Positions 1 to 7,162 are shown, numbered from the stretch's first letter. The stretch is 14,460 nucleotides of DNA from DSM-111022 sp043424535 (GCA_043424535.1 JBHWOV010000041.1:1-14460), one strand, 5' to 3'. Numbers and translations are program-made. The notes: a model not told the origin generated them from the letters alone.

Positions 1-10
1 GGTGTAACGC

Positions 11-1351
11 ATGAATAATAAATTTACATTACAAAATGCACTCGTTATCGGATCCATGTTGTTTGGATTGTTCTTTGGTGCAGGAAACTTAATTTTCCCC
101 TTGATGCTAGGTCAACAAGCTGCTGCTAATTTATATCCAGCGATGATTGGCTTTCTTATAACGGCAGTTGGCTTACCTTTACTTGGAGTCAATGCATTAG
201 GTGTGACAAAACGCAATGATTTATATGATCTATCGACATACATTTTACCTAAAAATATCGCACGCCTATTTACTTTAGTACTGTATCTGACTATTGGTCC
301 ATTGTTTGCTATTCCCCGTCTAGCCACGGTTTCACATGAGATTGGCGTAGCGCCTTTTGCAAGCGGACGATTGAGCTTATTCATTTTTTCACTTATATTC
401 TTTGGAATTGTTTGGTATTTTAGTTTATCAAAATCAAATATCATTGATATTGTAGGGAAATATTTAAATCCAATATTCCTAGTGTTAATTGGTATTTTAA
501 TCGTCATGTCATTTATCAATCCGATGGGATCACCCACAGTAAATGTTCCAGCTGCACCTTATGATACAAATGCACTATCTGCTGGACTACAAGATGGATA
601 TAACACTATGGACGCGATTGCGAGTCTGGCCTTCGGAATTATTGTCATTAAAGCAATTAAAGGCTTAGGTATTACAGATTCTAAAACCATTAGTCGTTCT
701 GTTTTAAAGGCAGGGATTGTATCTTCCATATTGATGATTTTGATTTATGGCCCTCTTATTTGGATGGGTGCTTCACAAATTAATTTATTCGGTCATTCTA
801 CAAATGGTGGTCAAATTCTTGCAAAAATTGCGAATCACTATTTAGGTGAATTCGGTTCTATTATGCTATTGATCACTGTGACAGTAGCTTGTATTAAGAC
901 TGGTATTGGATTAATTATTTCTACAGCAGAAATGTTACAAATTATGTATCCAGGTAAAATAGCTTATAAAAATTTGGTCGCTATATTGATCTTTGTATCA
1001 ATTGCGATTGCTAACTTCGGACTCGAGGCAATTATCTCTTTAAGTTTACCGGTATTAGTTTTTATTTATCCATTTACGATTGTGATAATTGTTTTAGCAA
1101 ATCTTTCCAATTTATTTAATCATCAAAAAGAAGTTTATCGTTGGTCTTTGATTGCGACTTTCCCATTGGCATTTTTTGATATGATTAAAGCCACGCCATT
1201 AAATAATGCTCCTGTGTTTTCTAGTATTATTAATTGGTTAAATGATAATTGGCCTTTGTTCGCTAATGGATTAGGTTGGATACTTCCAGCAGTTATTGCA
1301 GCAATGATTGCGACGATTGTCACCAGAAATAGATCGCATAAAACTGTTTAA
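11..1351 (+). CDS. brnQ: Branched-chain amino acid transporter, BrnQ/LIVCS family
   Basis: This 446-residue polytopic membrane protein imports leucine, isoleucine and valine, probably by cation symport as known for the LIVCS family. It is hydrophobic throughout, with many membrane-spanning stretches consistent with the usual 12. The N-terminal block around residues 14-31 (GSMLFGLFFGAGNLIFP) is the family hallmark, and length is normal for BrnQ. The last residues are basic (RNRSHK), as expected for a cytoplasmic tail. The ATG lies six bases after GGTG, so the SD site is cut by the window edge and the promoter lies outside. It is the only rightward gene and ends at a terminator shared with the convergent lipocalin-like gene. 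Family assignment is firm; substrate preference among the three amino acids is inferred. Confidence 0.94.
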   Translation: MNNKFTLQNALVIGSMLFGLFFGAGNLIFPLMLGQQAAANLYPAMIGFLITAVGLPLLGVNALGVTKRNDLYDLSTYILPKNIARLFTLVLYLTIGPLFAIPRLATVSHEIGVAPFASGRLSLFIFSLIFFGIVWYFSLSKSNIIDIVGKYLNPIFLVLIGILIVMSFINPMGSPTVNVPAAPYDTNALSAGLQDGYNTMDAIASLAFGIIVIKAIKGLGITDSKTISRSVLKAGIVSSILMILIYGPLIWMGASQINLFGHSTNGGQILAKIANHYLGEFGSIMLLITVTVACIKTGIGLIISTAEMLQIMYPGKIAYKNLVAILIFVSIAIANFGLEAIISLSLPVLVFIYPFTIVIIVLANLSNLFNHQKEVYRWSLIATFPLAFFDMIKATPLNNAPVFSSIINWLNDNWPLFANGLGWILPAVIAAMIATIVTRNRSHKTV

Positions 1352-1357
1352 CAAAAG

Positions 1358-1393
1358 AAAGAACTCTAGTTATCGAAACTGGAGTTCTTTTTT
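1358..1393. terminator. Bidirectional rho-independent terminator between brnQ and the lipocalin-like gene
   Basis: An uninterrupted stem of about 11 to 14 pairs, one of them G-U, has its left arm starting at 1358-1361 and its right arm ending at 1387-1390, around an ATCGA loop. A T-run follows on the + strand and a T-rich tract (CTTTCTTTTG) follows on the - strand. It sits between two convergent stop codons, so it can serve both genes. Confidence 0.88.
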
Positions 1394-1403
1394 GTATTAT
1401 GAT

Positions 1404-1841
1404 TCAATTATTGATTGGTAATTTTTTCCAAATCATTTGATTGCCAAATTTTGGATTTGAAATATACAAATGATCGTCCTTTAATTGGGCAGTCCGTATT
1501 TGTGATTGACCGACATAATTAGGAAACAAGGACACATCCATGTAATGACGTAATTCCAGTTTCGTTTCATTAAATTCAAATCGACCAGAATAAGCATGAT
1601 ATCCTGAAGCTGCTTCAGCATACTCGTCATCTGTCCCTTTGTGCATATTATCAATCGCAAATGTTTTTCTATTTGGTGTCATCATTTGAGCGGACATATA
1701 GCCATCTGGTGTATACATAATAATTCCCTGACAGTCTTTGCCTAAAGGATAATTTCGATTTCCTTCCTCGTCTTCAATATAATAATCTTTTAATGTCCAG
1801 GCGCCAATAAGCATGTCTTTAGTTATATTTGCCAACTGCAT
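1404..1841 (-). CDS. Lipocalin-like domain protein (Lipocalin_5 type)
   Basis: This is a 145-residue protein. Its N-terminal half (LIGAWTLKDYYIEDEEGN, then NYPLG, GIIMYTPDGYMSAQMM and PNR) matches what I recall of the Lipocalin_5 domain, a small beta-barrel of unknown ligand found in many bacteria. No signal peptide is visible, so it is probably cytoplasmic. The frame stays open upstream to 1991, but the extra 50 residues would overlap the neighbouring gene and look like read-through of non-coding sequence. The ATG at 1841 has AGGAG four bases upstream (1846-1850). An in-frame GTG sits directly before it and cannot be excluded. The function is not known. It follows the 147-residue gene by 70 bases in the same direction. 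Confidence 0.8.
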   Translation of the reverse strand: MQLANITKDMLIGAWTLKDYYIEDEEGNRNYPLGKDCQGIIMYTPDGYMSAQMMTPNRKTFAIDNMHKGTDDEYAEAASGYHAYSGRFEFNETKLELRHYMDVSLFPNYVGQSQIRTAQLKDDHLYISNPKFGNQMIWKKLPINN

Positions 1842-1845
1842 CACT

Positions 1846-1850
1846 CTCCT
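1846..1850 (-). promoter_or_regulatory. SD site deciding the lipocalin-like start
   Basis: AGGAG reads on the - strand four bases before the ATG at 1841. No comparable site precedes the upstream in-frame ATG codons, so this site sets the start and removes the apparent overlap with the gene ending at 1912. Confidence 0.7.
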
Positions 1851-1857
1851 AAAGGAT

Positions 1858-1863
1858 ATTATA
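1858..1863 (-). promoter_or_regulatory. Possible -10 element for the lipocalin-like gene
   Basis: A perfect TATAAT on the - strand lies just upstream of the SD site. I see no acceptable -35 hexamer at 16-19 bases and no TG extension. Transcription would start almost at the SD site, so this is weak and the gene may instead depend on read-through from the gene at 1912-2355. Confidence 0.3.
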
Positions 1864-1899
1864 CTTAAGAAAGTAGTTTTATGGCGTAAATTGCTTCTT

Positions 1900-1920
1900 A
1901 AAAAACAATTATTATTGTTT
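1900..1920 (-). terminator. Weak AT-rich hairpin at the end of the 147-residue gene
   Basis: AAACAAT and ATTGTTT (1903-1909 and 1914-1920) form a 7-pair stem with a 4-base loop that holds most of the stop codon. On the - strand it is followed by a run of T. With only one G-C pair it would terminate poorly and may merely attenuate transcription into the lipocalin-like gene. Confidence 0.3.
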
Positions 1921-2355
1921 AAATTTTCTAACTGGACGCCCTTTTTCATCAAATATATATTGCAATAGCTTTTGGCCATCATGCATAGCAATGATTAAAC
2001 GATCTTGATATGGTTCAGCTAACTCTTCAAATAGATATAACTCATCATCAATGTCATGTTGTTTGCGAAGACGTTCAATTTCTCCTGCTGGACGTTTTTT
2101 AGGTCTAGCATCAGGAATATCACCAGAGATTTCTCTCGATTCGATACGGTAATAATAATTGTCTTCACCATAATTTATTTCAAGAGCACCGGTATTTGTT
2201 CGCTCATGTTCAACATTTTGATAATTATCCTTATGTAATTCCCACCAAGCTTCGATACCTGCAATCGCTTCTTCTTCTGAATTATAACTTCCATGTTCTT
2301 TTCTTGTATCATTATATCTGTTTACCCAATAGTTCGTGTAAACTGTTTTTGTCAT
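1912..2355 (-). CDS. Protein of unknown function, 147 residues
   Basis: I do not recognise the family. The product is hydrophilic, acidic and rich in Tyr, Glu and Asp, with no signal peptide or membrane segment, so it is probably cytoplasmic. Residues about 1-75 hold an aromatic-rich segment (TNYWVNRYNDT, then EAWWELHKDNY, then DNYYYRIESRE). A basic stretch (ARPKKRP) joins this to a C-terminal part (YQDRLIIAMHDGQKLLQYIFDEKGRPVRKF) that looks like a short beta-rich segment. No catalytic or metal-binding motif and no cysteine can be seen. The start is supported by AGGGTGATC ending three bases before the ATG. It has its own likely promoter and probably shares a transcript with the lipocalin-like gene. 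Confidence 0.78.
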   Translation of the reverse strand: MTKTVYTNYWVNRYNDTRKEHGSYNSEEEAIAGIEAWWELHKDNYQNVEHERTNTGALEINYGEDNYYYRIESREISGDIPDARPKKRPAGEIERLRKQHDIDDELYLFEELAEPYQDRLIIAMHDGQKLLQYIFDEKGRPVRKFKQ

Positions 2356-2389
2356 AAGATCACCCTATTCTAATTTCTATCATAAATAA

Positions 2390-2418
2390 AGTGTAACCGA
2401 TTTCTGAAGAATTTTCAA
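2390..2418 (-). promoter_or_regulatory. Probable promoter of the 147-residue gene
   Basis: On the - strand TTGAAA (2413-2418) and TACACT (2390-2395) are 17 bases apart, giving a leader of about 28 bases to the ATG at 2355. It lies between the NADH oxidase terminator and the gene, as expected for a new transcription unit. Confidence 0.5.
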
Positions 2419-2424
2419 TTTATA

Positions 2425-2452
2425 CAAAAAAGATCATCCTCGGATGATCTTT
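2425..2452 (-). terminator. Rho-independent terminator of nox
   Basis: AGATCATCC and GGATGATCT (2431-2439 and 2442-2450) form a perfect 9-pair stem with a very tight TC loop. On the - strand six T follow. It starts eight bases after the nox stop codon. Confidence 0.9.
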
Positions 2453-2459
2453 ATTATGA

Positions 2460-3794
2460 TTATTTATCTGCTTGTAATGCTGCCATTGTGATGTAATTAT
2501 AAGGTTGATTAAAGTGAGGTAAGAAGAAAATATCTAATAATTGTAATTTATCAACCGTTACTTGTTCTTGAATCGCTAATGAGAACATATGAATCGCCAT
2601 AGAGATATCGTATTTAGATAATAATTGTGCTCCTAATAGGCGATTTGTACCAGCTTCATATACTAAACGAATTTTTACTTTTTCATTTTTAGGCATGAAT
2701 ACTGGGAATTGAGTATCTTCGAAATCAGAAACTTTGACATCGAAACCTGCTTTTTCAGCTAAACGAGCAGATAAACCGGTTGATACAAGATTTAATCCGA
2801 AAATTGAAATACCGTTTGATCCTTGAATTCCAGCACCCTCAATTTCAGTACCACCAATATTGTGAGCAGCGACAATACCAGAGCGTACAGCGTTCGAAGC
2901 TAAAGCAATGTAGGTTGGGCTATTCGTTACATTTGACCAGTTCGTTGCACAGTCTCCAATGGCATAGACATTATCGTCATTTGTTTTAAAAGTACGGTCT
3001 ACTAAATATGCACCATTATCGAATGTTTCTAAGTGATCATTAGCAAATGGCGCATTTGGTAAGAAGCCAATCGCATTAATAATGACGTCTACTTCATATT
3101 CGCCTTTTGTTGTTTTTAGACCAACGATTTTGCCATTTTCACCAATATATTCTTCCGCTAATTCACCGAAATGTGTCTCAATACCATGTTCTTCAAGATT
3201 TTTATCCATGATTGATGTTAATTCTGTATCATAATAGTTTGATAATGAAGTTGGCGCTGCATCAAATAATAAGACTTTTTTGCCCCGTCTTTGTGCTGCT
3301 TCAGCAATCTCTACCCCAATGTATCCAGCTCCGATGACCGCAACTGTCTCATTATTAGGGTCTGTTAATGCTAAATCAACTTCTTGACCTTCTTGGAATA
3401 ATTTTAAGAAATGCATTCCTTCAAGATCAGCGCCTGGTAAATTAGGAGCGATTGGTTTAGATCCTGTCGCATGAATTAATTTATCATATGACTCTTCGAT
3501 TTTTTCGCCATCTTTAGTCTTTGCATAGACAACTTGTTTGTCATAATCTACATCTGTAACAGCTGTTTCTAATAAAATTTTAGCACCTTTTTGTTCGAAA
3601 TCTTCTGGGCGCGTATAGAATAGATGATCATATCCATCAATTTGACGTCCTACCCATAATGCCGTTCCGCAACCTAAATAGCTCAGGTTTGAATTACGAT
3701 CGATCATTACTAATTCAATGTCTTCATAATTGTCTAATAATGTATTTGCTGCTGAAATTCCAGCATGGTTTGTTCCAATAATTACTACTTTCAC
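2460..3794 (-). CDS. nox: NADH oxidase, water-forming (FAD-dependent disulfide reductase family)
   Basis: It oxidises NADH and reduces O2 to water, regenerating NAD+ and removing oxygen in the cytoplasm. The 444-residue length is typical. The N-terminal FAD fold begins VVIIGTNHAG, with the conserved His10. The single redox cysteine is Cys42 in SYLGCGTALWVG, the cysteine-sulfenic acid site of Nox and NADH peroxidase. An NAD-binding GAGYIG lies at 155-160, the second FAD motif VYAIGD at 276-281, and a dimerisation domain follows from about 325. From memory the sequence is close to enterococcal-type H2O-forming oxidases. NADH peroxidase and CoA-disulfide reductase share this fold and cannot be fully excluded. 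The start is GTG, six bases after a perfect AGGAGG (3801-3806). It is a single-gene unit with its own promoter and terminator. Confidence 0.9.
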   Translation of the reverse strand: MKVVIIGTNHAGISAANTLLDNYEDIELVMIDRNSNLSYLGCGTALWVGRQIDGYDHLFYTRPEDFEQKGAKILLETAVTDVDYDKQVVYAKTKDGEKIEESYDKLIHATGSKPIAPNLPGADLEGMHFLKLFQEGQEVDLALTDPNNETVAVIGAGYIGVEIAEAAQRRGKKVLLFDAAPTSLSNYYDTELTSIMDKNLEEHGIETHFGELAEEYIGENGKIVGLKTTKGEYEVDVIINAIGFLPNAPFANDHLETFDNGAYLVDRTFKTNDDNVYAIGDCATNWSNVTNSPTYIALASNAVRSGIVAAHNIGGTEIEGAGIQGSNGISIFGLNLVSTGLSARLAEKAGFDVKVSDFEDTQFPVFMPKNEKVKIRLVYEAGTNRLLGAQLLSKYDISMAIHMFSLAIQEQVTVDKLQLLDIFFLPHFNQPYNYITMAALQADK

Positions 3795-3834
3795 AATATA
3801 CCTCCTAGTAACCTCTTCGTTTGTTTACTTGCTC

Positions 3835-3843
3835 ATTATAACA
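3835..3843 (-). promoter_or_regulatory. nox: Extended -10 promoter of nox
   Basis: TGTTATAAT reads on the - strand, which is a perfect TATAAT with the TG extension. No good -35 hexamer is present at 16-18 bases; that space is taken by an inverted repeat. The leader to the GTG start would be about 34 bases. Confidence 0.6.
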
Positions 3844-3864
3844 CGAATTATCTAATAAATTCGT
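3843..3864. promoter_or_regulatory. Inverted repeat abutting the nox -10 element, candidate operator
   Basis: ACGAATT (3843-3849) and AATTCGT (3858-3864) are perfect 7-base inverted arms separated by 8 bases. They occupy the -35 to spacer region of the nox promoter. The position suits a regulator binding site; the regulator is unknown, and the sequence does not match the Rex consensus. Confidence 0.45.
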
Positions 3865-4056
3865 TTTATCTTTTGTTATGTTTTATAAAAATTGAGATAA
3901 AACGACCTAAACATTGGTATTTTAAGCTTTCATAGTTAGTGTTTTATTCAGTTTGACATATATATAATTTCACAAAGTGAATTAATAGAAGCCGTTTTAG
4001 TGCAATTTATATTGATCAATAGTCAAAATATATTATTATTTTTTAAAATTTCACAT

Positions 4057-4084
4057 AAAAAAACACCTCGATTGATCGAGGTGT
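4057..4084 (-). terminator. Rho-independent terminator of the autolysin gene
   Basis: ACACCTCGAT and ATCGAGGTGT (4063-4072 and 4075-4084) form a perfect 10-pair stem around TG. On the - strand a run of seven T follows. It begins 14 bases after the stop codon. Confidence 0.92.
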
Positions 4085-4098
4085 CACGAAATGTATAT

Positions 4099-7017
4099 TT
4101 ATTTGATACCTGCGAAATAAGCGTCGATACCATTAATTAATCCTTGGACTAATTTGTTTTGATATGTTTTGTTCGTTAATAATTGATAATCATGCCAATT
4201 ATCTTGGAAACCTAGTTCAACTAATGCTGCAGGTACATCAGTCACACGGGTTACATGTAAGTTTTGTGGACGAATACCACGGTTAATACCTTGGGTCGCA
4301 TTTACTAATCCTGTTTGCAGTGATTGTGCTAAACGGCGGCCTTCAGGAATGATATTTGTTCCTTTGTGATGTTCCATCGTTGTATAATTTGGTTCATCAA
4401 TACGTGGATCATGGTAAAGAACTTCGATTCCTCGTGCAGAACCAGGATTAGCCATCGCATTATGGTGAATACTTACAAAGATGTCTGGCATAATTTCATT
4501 CGTTGCTTTTGAACGATCGTGTAGAGAAACAGTCTTATCCGTACGACGTGTTTCATAAACGTGATATCCTTTTCCTCTCAACAGATCAGCAAGTCGATTA
4601 GAAATTGCCATATTCAAGTCTTTTTCTGCAGTTCCAAAACTATGAGCTCCTGATTCACTTCCACCATGACCAGCATCTAAATAAACTGTGCGAACATTTT
4701 GTGGAACTTGAACAGCTGCTGAGGCAGGAACATAACCTTGAATAACCCCATCACGAGATAATTCTAAGAATTTATTTCCACCTTGTGTAAATTCACGTGT
4801 CACAGTATATTTTTGTCCAAAATGTTTTAATACTGAGACTGGAGTACCACTAGTTGATAAAGTGGTTCTAAATGGCTCCACTTTACCATTTAATTTCACA
4901 TCATAATTAACAATGGCACTTTGTGCATTTGTTAAGTCTGGTAAATTATTTCCAGTATAAGTTGGCACATTTGTTTGTGGCGTATTCGTATTAGTATTTG
5001 AATTTCTTGTTAAGTTTAATTTTTGACCAGTAACAATGATATTACTTGTTAAATTATTCAATTCTTTTAATTGATTAACTGTCATACCATTAGCAGTTGC
5101 AATTTTATATAATGTATCACCGTTTCGAACAGTGTAAGAATTTGCAATTGGAGTAGATGGTTTAACAGTTGGCTTTTCAGCTGGTTTAGCCGGTGTATTT
5201 GTCGTTCCTTTAAGTTTTAACTGTTGTCCTGGGTGAATAATATCTCCAGTGATATTATTTAATAAACGTAATTGCTCAACCGTCATATTATTCGCTGAAG
5301 CAATGCGGTATAGTGAATCCCCAGATTTAACCGTTACTGTATCTGGTCTCGAATTATTTGGTTTATTAGTATCAGCAGGCTTCTCTGCAGGTTTTGATGC
5401 CGATTGGTGCCCTTTAACCTTCAATGTTTGACCGGGAACGATAATATTACCTGATAATTGGTTTAATTGACGTAACTCATTAACCGTCATATTGTTTTGC
5501 AATGCTAAACGATAAAGTGTGTCACCACGTTGCACTGTAATGGTATTTGTTGACGTTGTCGGATTATTTGGACGAACTGTCTCTTGTGGTTTTTCAGCAG
5601 GTTTAGTCACTGTTTGATCTGGTTTAACTTTCAATTGTTGTCCTGGACGGATAACATTTCCTGAAAGATTATTATAACGACGTAATTGTTCTACTGTGAT
5701 ATTATGGTTCATTGCAATACGGTAAAGTGTATCGCCAGATTTAACGGTTACACTTGTATTTGTATTATTAGCGGATGTATTTCCATTTGTGTTTGCATTG
5801 GATGCCGTTGTATTTGGTGATAATACTAATTTTTGTCCTGGATGAATAACATTTCCGCTAAGATTATTCAATTGACGTAATTGATTTACCGTCATATTGT
5901 TCTTAGTTGCAATGCTATAAAGCGTATCACCAGATTTTACACTAACAGTTGGAACTGAGCTAACACTTCTAGCAGCTGAACGAACAGCAATTTGCTCTGT
6001 GTCCACTTGTTGTGCATCTACTTGTTGAGTAGATGCTTGTTGGACTGCTACTTGCGGTGCAGCAACTTCTCTTGTAGCTACTTGAGCGTTGCCTAACGAT
6101 GGGGTATCGAATTGAGTTAAATTATACTCCGAAATAATACGATTGAGACGATCAGCATAATGAATATCTGTCGCATATCTTCCTGTTAAGTGAGCCGTCG
6201 CATCTTCATAGCTTTGAGCGACCGAACGTCGAGCACCTTCATAAAACGATTCGCGCCAAGAAGCATCCTTCCCGGTTAAGAAACGAGCATAATCATTCAA
6301 TGAATCGTCATAATTATCATAACTTCTGAAGTCAGCTTCTATTTGCGAAAGTGTTCCGGTTCCATCATCTTCCATCGTTTCGATGTTTCTTGAACTACCC
6401 TGATATTCTCCTTTAATTCCAAAGAGATTATTACTTGGCGACTGAGCTAATTCTGAATTACCCCAACTTGATTCCAAAGCAGCTTGAGCTAACATAACAG
6501 AAGCATATAAATCATTATCTTCTGCAATTTTTCTAGCACTTTCTCCAAATTTATTAATAAATTCCTCTGGAGTATGAGTATTTAATGGATTAGTAATCGT
6601 TTCAGCTTGTTCAACCGCATCTGTTTGATCTTGAACAGGCTCTTCTGCTACTGTTTCAACAACTTCTTCTGTTGGTGATGACAATACTTGAGGTTCCTCT
6701 AAGGTCTGATCTGTTTCGATTACTTCATCTACTTCTAAAGCTTCAGAGTCATCTTCTATCTGAGTTTCAAGTATTGCATCTGTCGTTTCGGTATCTTCTA
6801 CCATTTCACCAGATACTTCATTATTTGTTATCACTTGATTTTCTGTATTTTCTTCAACTATGTCTGAAGATTCAGGTTGAGTTGTTGTAGGATCAGTGAT
6901 TACTTGATCAGCTGATACAATATCTTGTTGATTTGCTAACACTAATGCTGCAGCTAATACTGACATCGATAAGGAAATCCATTTCCCATTTCTTGTCCTT
7001 AAAAATTTCTCATTCAT
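4099..7017 (-). CDS. Secreted bifunctional autolysin: GH73 glucosaminidase, five LysM, Amidase_3
   Basis: A 972-residue peptidoglycan hydrolase predicted to cut both glycan strands and the muramoyl-L-alanine bond. Residues 1-37 are a signal peptide with an RNGKW motif, recalling KxYKxGKxW-type signals, and a likely VSA-DQ cleavage site. An acidic Thr/Glu-rich segment follows (about 38-146). The glucosaminidase domain (about 148-302) has the predicted catalytic Glu182 in LESSWG, NNLFGIKG, and a C-terminal YATDIHYADRLNRII. Five LysM repeats (about 358-400, 423-465, 493-535, 561-603, 627-669) bind peptidoglycan and are joined by Pro/Lys/Thr/Asn linkers with KPAEKP recurring. A possible SH3-like segment (about 704-770) precedes the zinc amidase (about 777-970), with putative ligands His784, Glu798 and His851 and catalytic Glu934 in VELGF. 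The ATG is seven bases after GAGGAG. It forms a single-gene unit. Confidence 0.93.
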   Translation of the reverse strand: MNEKFLRTRNGKWISLSMSVLAAALVLANQQDIVSADQVITDPTTTQPESSDIVEENTENQVITNNEVSGEMVEDTETTDAILETQIEDDSEALEVDEVIETDQTLEEPQVLSSPTEEVVETVAEEPVQDQTDAVEQAETITNPLNTHTPEEFINKFGESARKIAEDNDLYASVMLAQAALESSWGNSELAQSPSNNLFGIKGEYQGSSRNIETMEDDGTGTLSQIEADFRSYDNYDDSLNDYARFLTGKDASWRESFYEGARRSVAQSYEDATAHLTGRYATDIHYADRLNRIISEYNLTQFDTPSLGNAQVATREVAAPQVAVQQASTQQVDAQQVDTEQIAVRSAARSVSSVPTVSVKSGDTLYSIATKNNMTVNQLRQLNNLSGNVIHPGQKLVLSPNTTASNANTNGNTSANNTNTSVTVKSGDTLYRIAMNHNITVEQLRRYNNLSGNVIRPGQQLKVKPDQTVTKPAEKPQETVRPNNPTTSTNTITVQRGDTLYRLALQNNMTVNELRQLNQLSGNIIVPGQTLKVKGHQSASKPAEKPADTNKPNNSRPDTVTVKSGDSLYRIASANNMTVEQLRLLNNITGDIIHPGQQLKLKGTTNTPAKPAEKPTVKPSTPIANSYTVRNGDTLYKIATANGMTVNQLKELNNLTSNIIVTGQKLNLTRNSNTNTNTPQTNVPTYTGNNLPDLTNAQSAIVNYDVKLNGKVEPFRTTLSTSGTPVSVLKHFGQKYTVTREFTQGGNKFLELSRDGVIQGYVPASAAVQVPQNVRTVYLDAGHGGSESGAHSFGTAEKDLNMAISNRLADLLRGKGYHVYETRRTDKTVSLHDRSKATNEIMPDIFVSIHHNAMANPGSARGIEVLYHDPRIDEPNYTTMEHHKGTNIIPEGRRLAQSLQTGLVNATQGINRGIRPQNLHVTRVTDVPAALVELGFQDNWHDYQLLTNKTYQNKLVQGLINGIDAYFAGIK
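5011..5946 (-). repeat. Five tandem LysM-coding repeats
   Basis: Five diverged units encode about 43-residue modules. Each has a (V/I/Y)-T/S-V..GD(T/S)LY core, then MTVNQLRQLNNL-like and G-N/D-I/V-I..GQ-L segments, with spacers of about 20-30 residues. The first four are most alike and the fifth is the most diverged (RNGDTLYKIA, IIVTGQ). The units are similar in DNA, so recombination could change copy number between strains. Confidence 0.88.
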
Positions 7018-7051
7018 TTAGTTGCTCCTCATAAAATATTCTATAATTAGT

Positions 7052-7080
7052 ATAATAACATTCATAAATTGAAAAGTGAA
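7052..7080 (-). promoter_or_regulatory. Probable promoter of the autolysin gene
   Basis: On the - strand TTCACT (7075-7080) and TATTAT (7052-7057) are 17 bases apart, and the -10 carries a TG extension (TGTTATTAT). The leader would be about 28 bases. AT-rich sequence with TTGTAA twice lies just upstream. Confidence 0.5.
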
Positions 7081-7085
7081 TGTTA
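7056..7085. promoter_or_regulatory. 9-base inverted repeat across the autolysin promoter, candidate operator
   Basis: TAACATTCA (7056-7064) and TGAATGTTA (7077-7085) are perfect inverted arms with a 12-base spacer. Half-site centres are 21 bases apart, two helical turns. One arm overlaps the extended -10 and the other the -35, so a bound dimer would block RNA polymerase. The regulator is unknown. Confidence 0.5.
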
Positions 7086-7110
7086 CAATATTACAAATTA
7101 ACTACATTTT

Positions 7111-7146
7111 AATAAAAAATAAAGCGCGACAAGTAATATTGTCGCG
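7111..7146 (-). terminator. Rho-independent terminator of the thioredoxin-like gene
   Basis: CGCGACAA and TTGTCGCG (7125-7132 and 7139-7146) form an 8-pair G-C-rich stem with a 6-base loop. On the - strand TTTATTTTTTATT follows. It separates the thioredoxin-like gene from the autolysin promoter. Confidence 0.85.
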
Positions 7147-7162
7147 TATATTAAATATTTAG

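Larger units (their letters stand above)
3795..4056. other. AT-rich intergenic region upstream of nox
   Basis: With the terminator at its right end, this is a 304-base gap between nox and the autolysin gene. It holds the nox SD site (3801-3806), the extended -10 (3835-3843) and a dyad just upstream (3843-3864). Further upstream are a second dyad (CGTTTTATC at 3862-3870 with GATAAAACG at 3896-3904), a TTCAC-AAA-GTGAA dyad at 3969-3981, and the palindrome ATTGATCAAT at 4011-4020. On either strand I found no ORF longer than about a dozen codons, and no clear RNA gene. Confidence 0.6.

Noticed and set aside
112..537. 141-codon open frame opposite brnQ
   Set aside because: It lies entirely within the transporter gene on the other strand, with unnatural composition and no SD site.
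1842..1991. N-terminal 50-residue extension of the lipocalin-like ORF
   Set aside because: It overlaps the end of the 147-residue gene, shows no protein-like pattern, lacks an SD site, and the ATG at 1841 has AGGAG upstream and begins where the domain begins.
3953..3968. TTGACA followed by TATAAT on the + strand in the nox upstream region
   Set aside because: The hexamers are only 4 bases apart, which cannot form a promoter, and no + strand gene follows.
3969..3981. Rex-type site upstream of nox
   Set aside because: The dyad reads TTCAC-AAA-GTGAA, whereas Rex sites read TTGTGA...TCACAA; orientation and spacing do not match.
5011..5946. Tandem repeats as a CRISPR array or minisatellite
   Set aside because: The repeats are diverged, in frame, and encode LysM modules; no identical direct repeats with unique spacers exist.
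7082..7096. WalR-like direct repeat (TGTAAT and TGTAAC on the - strand) upstream of the autolysin promoter
   Set aside because: The known WalR site needs a 5-base gap between the two hexamers; here the gap is 2 bases, so it does not fit the consensus.
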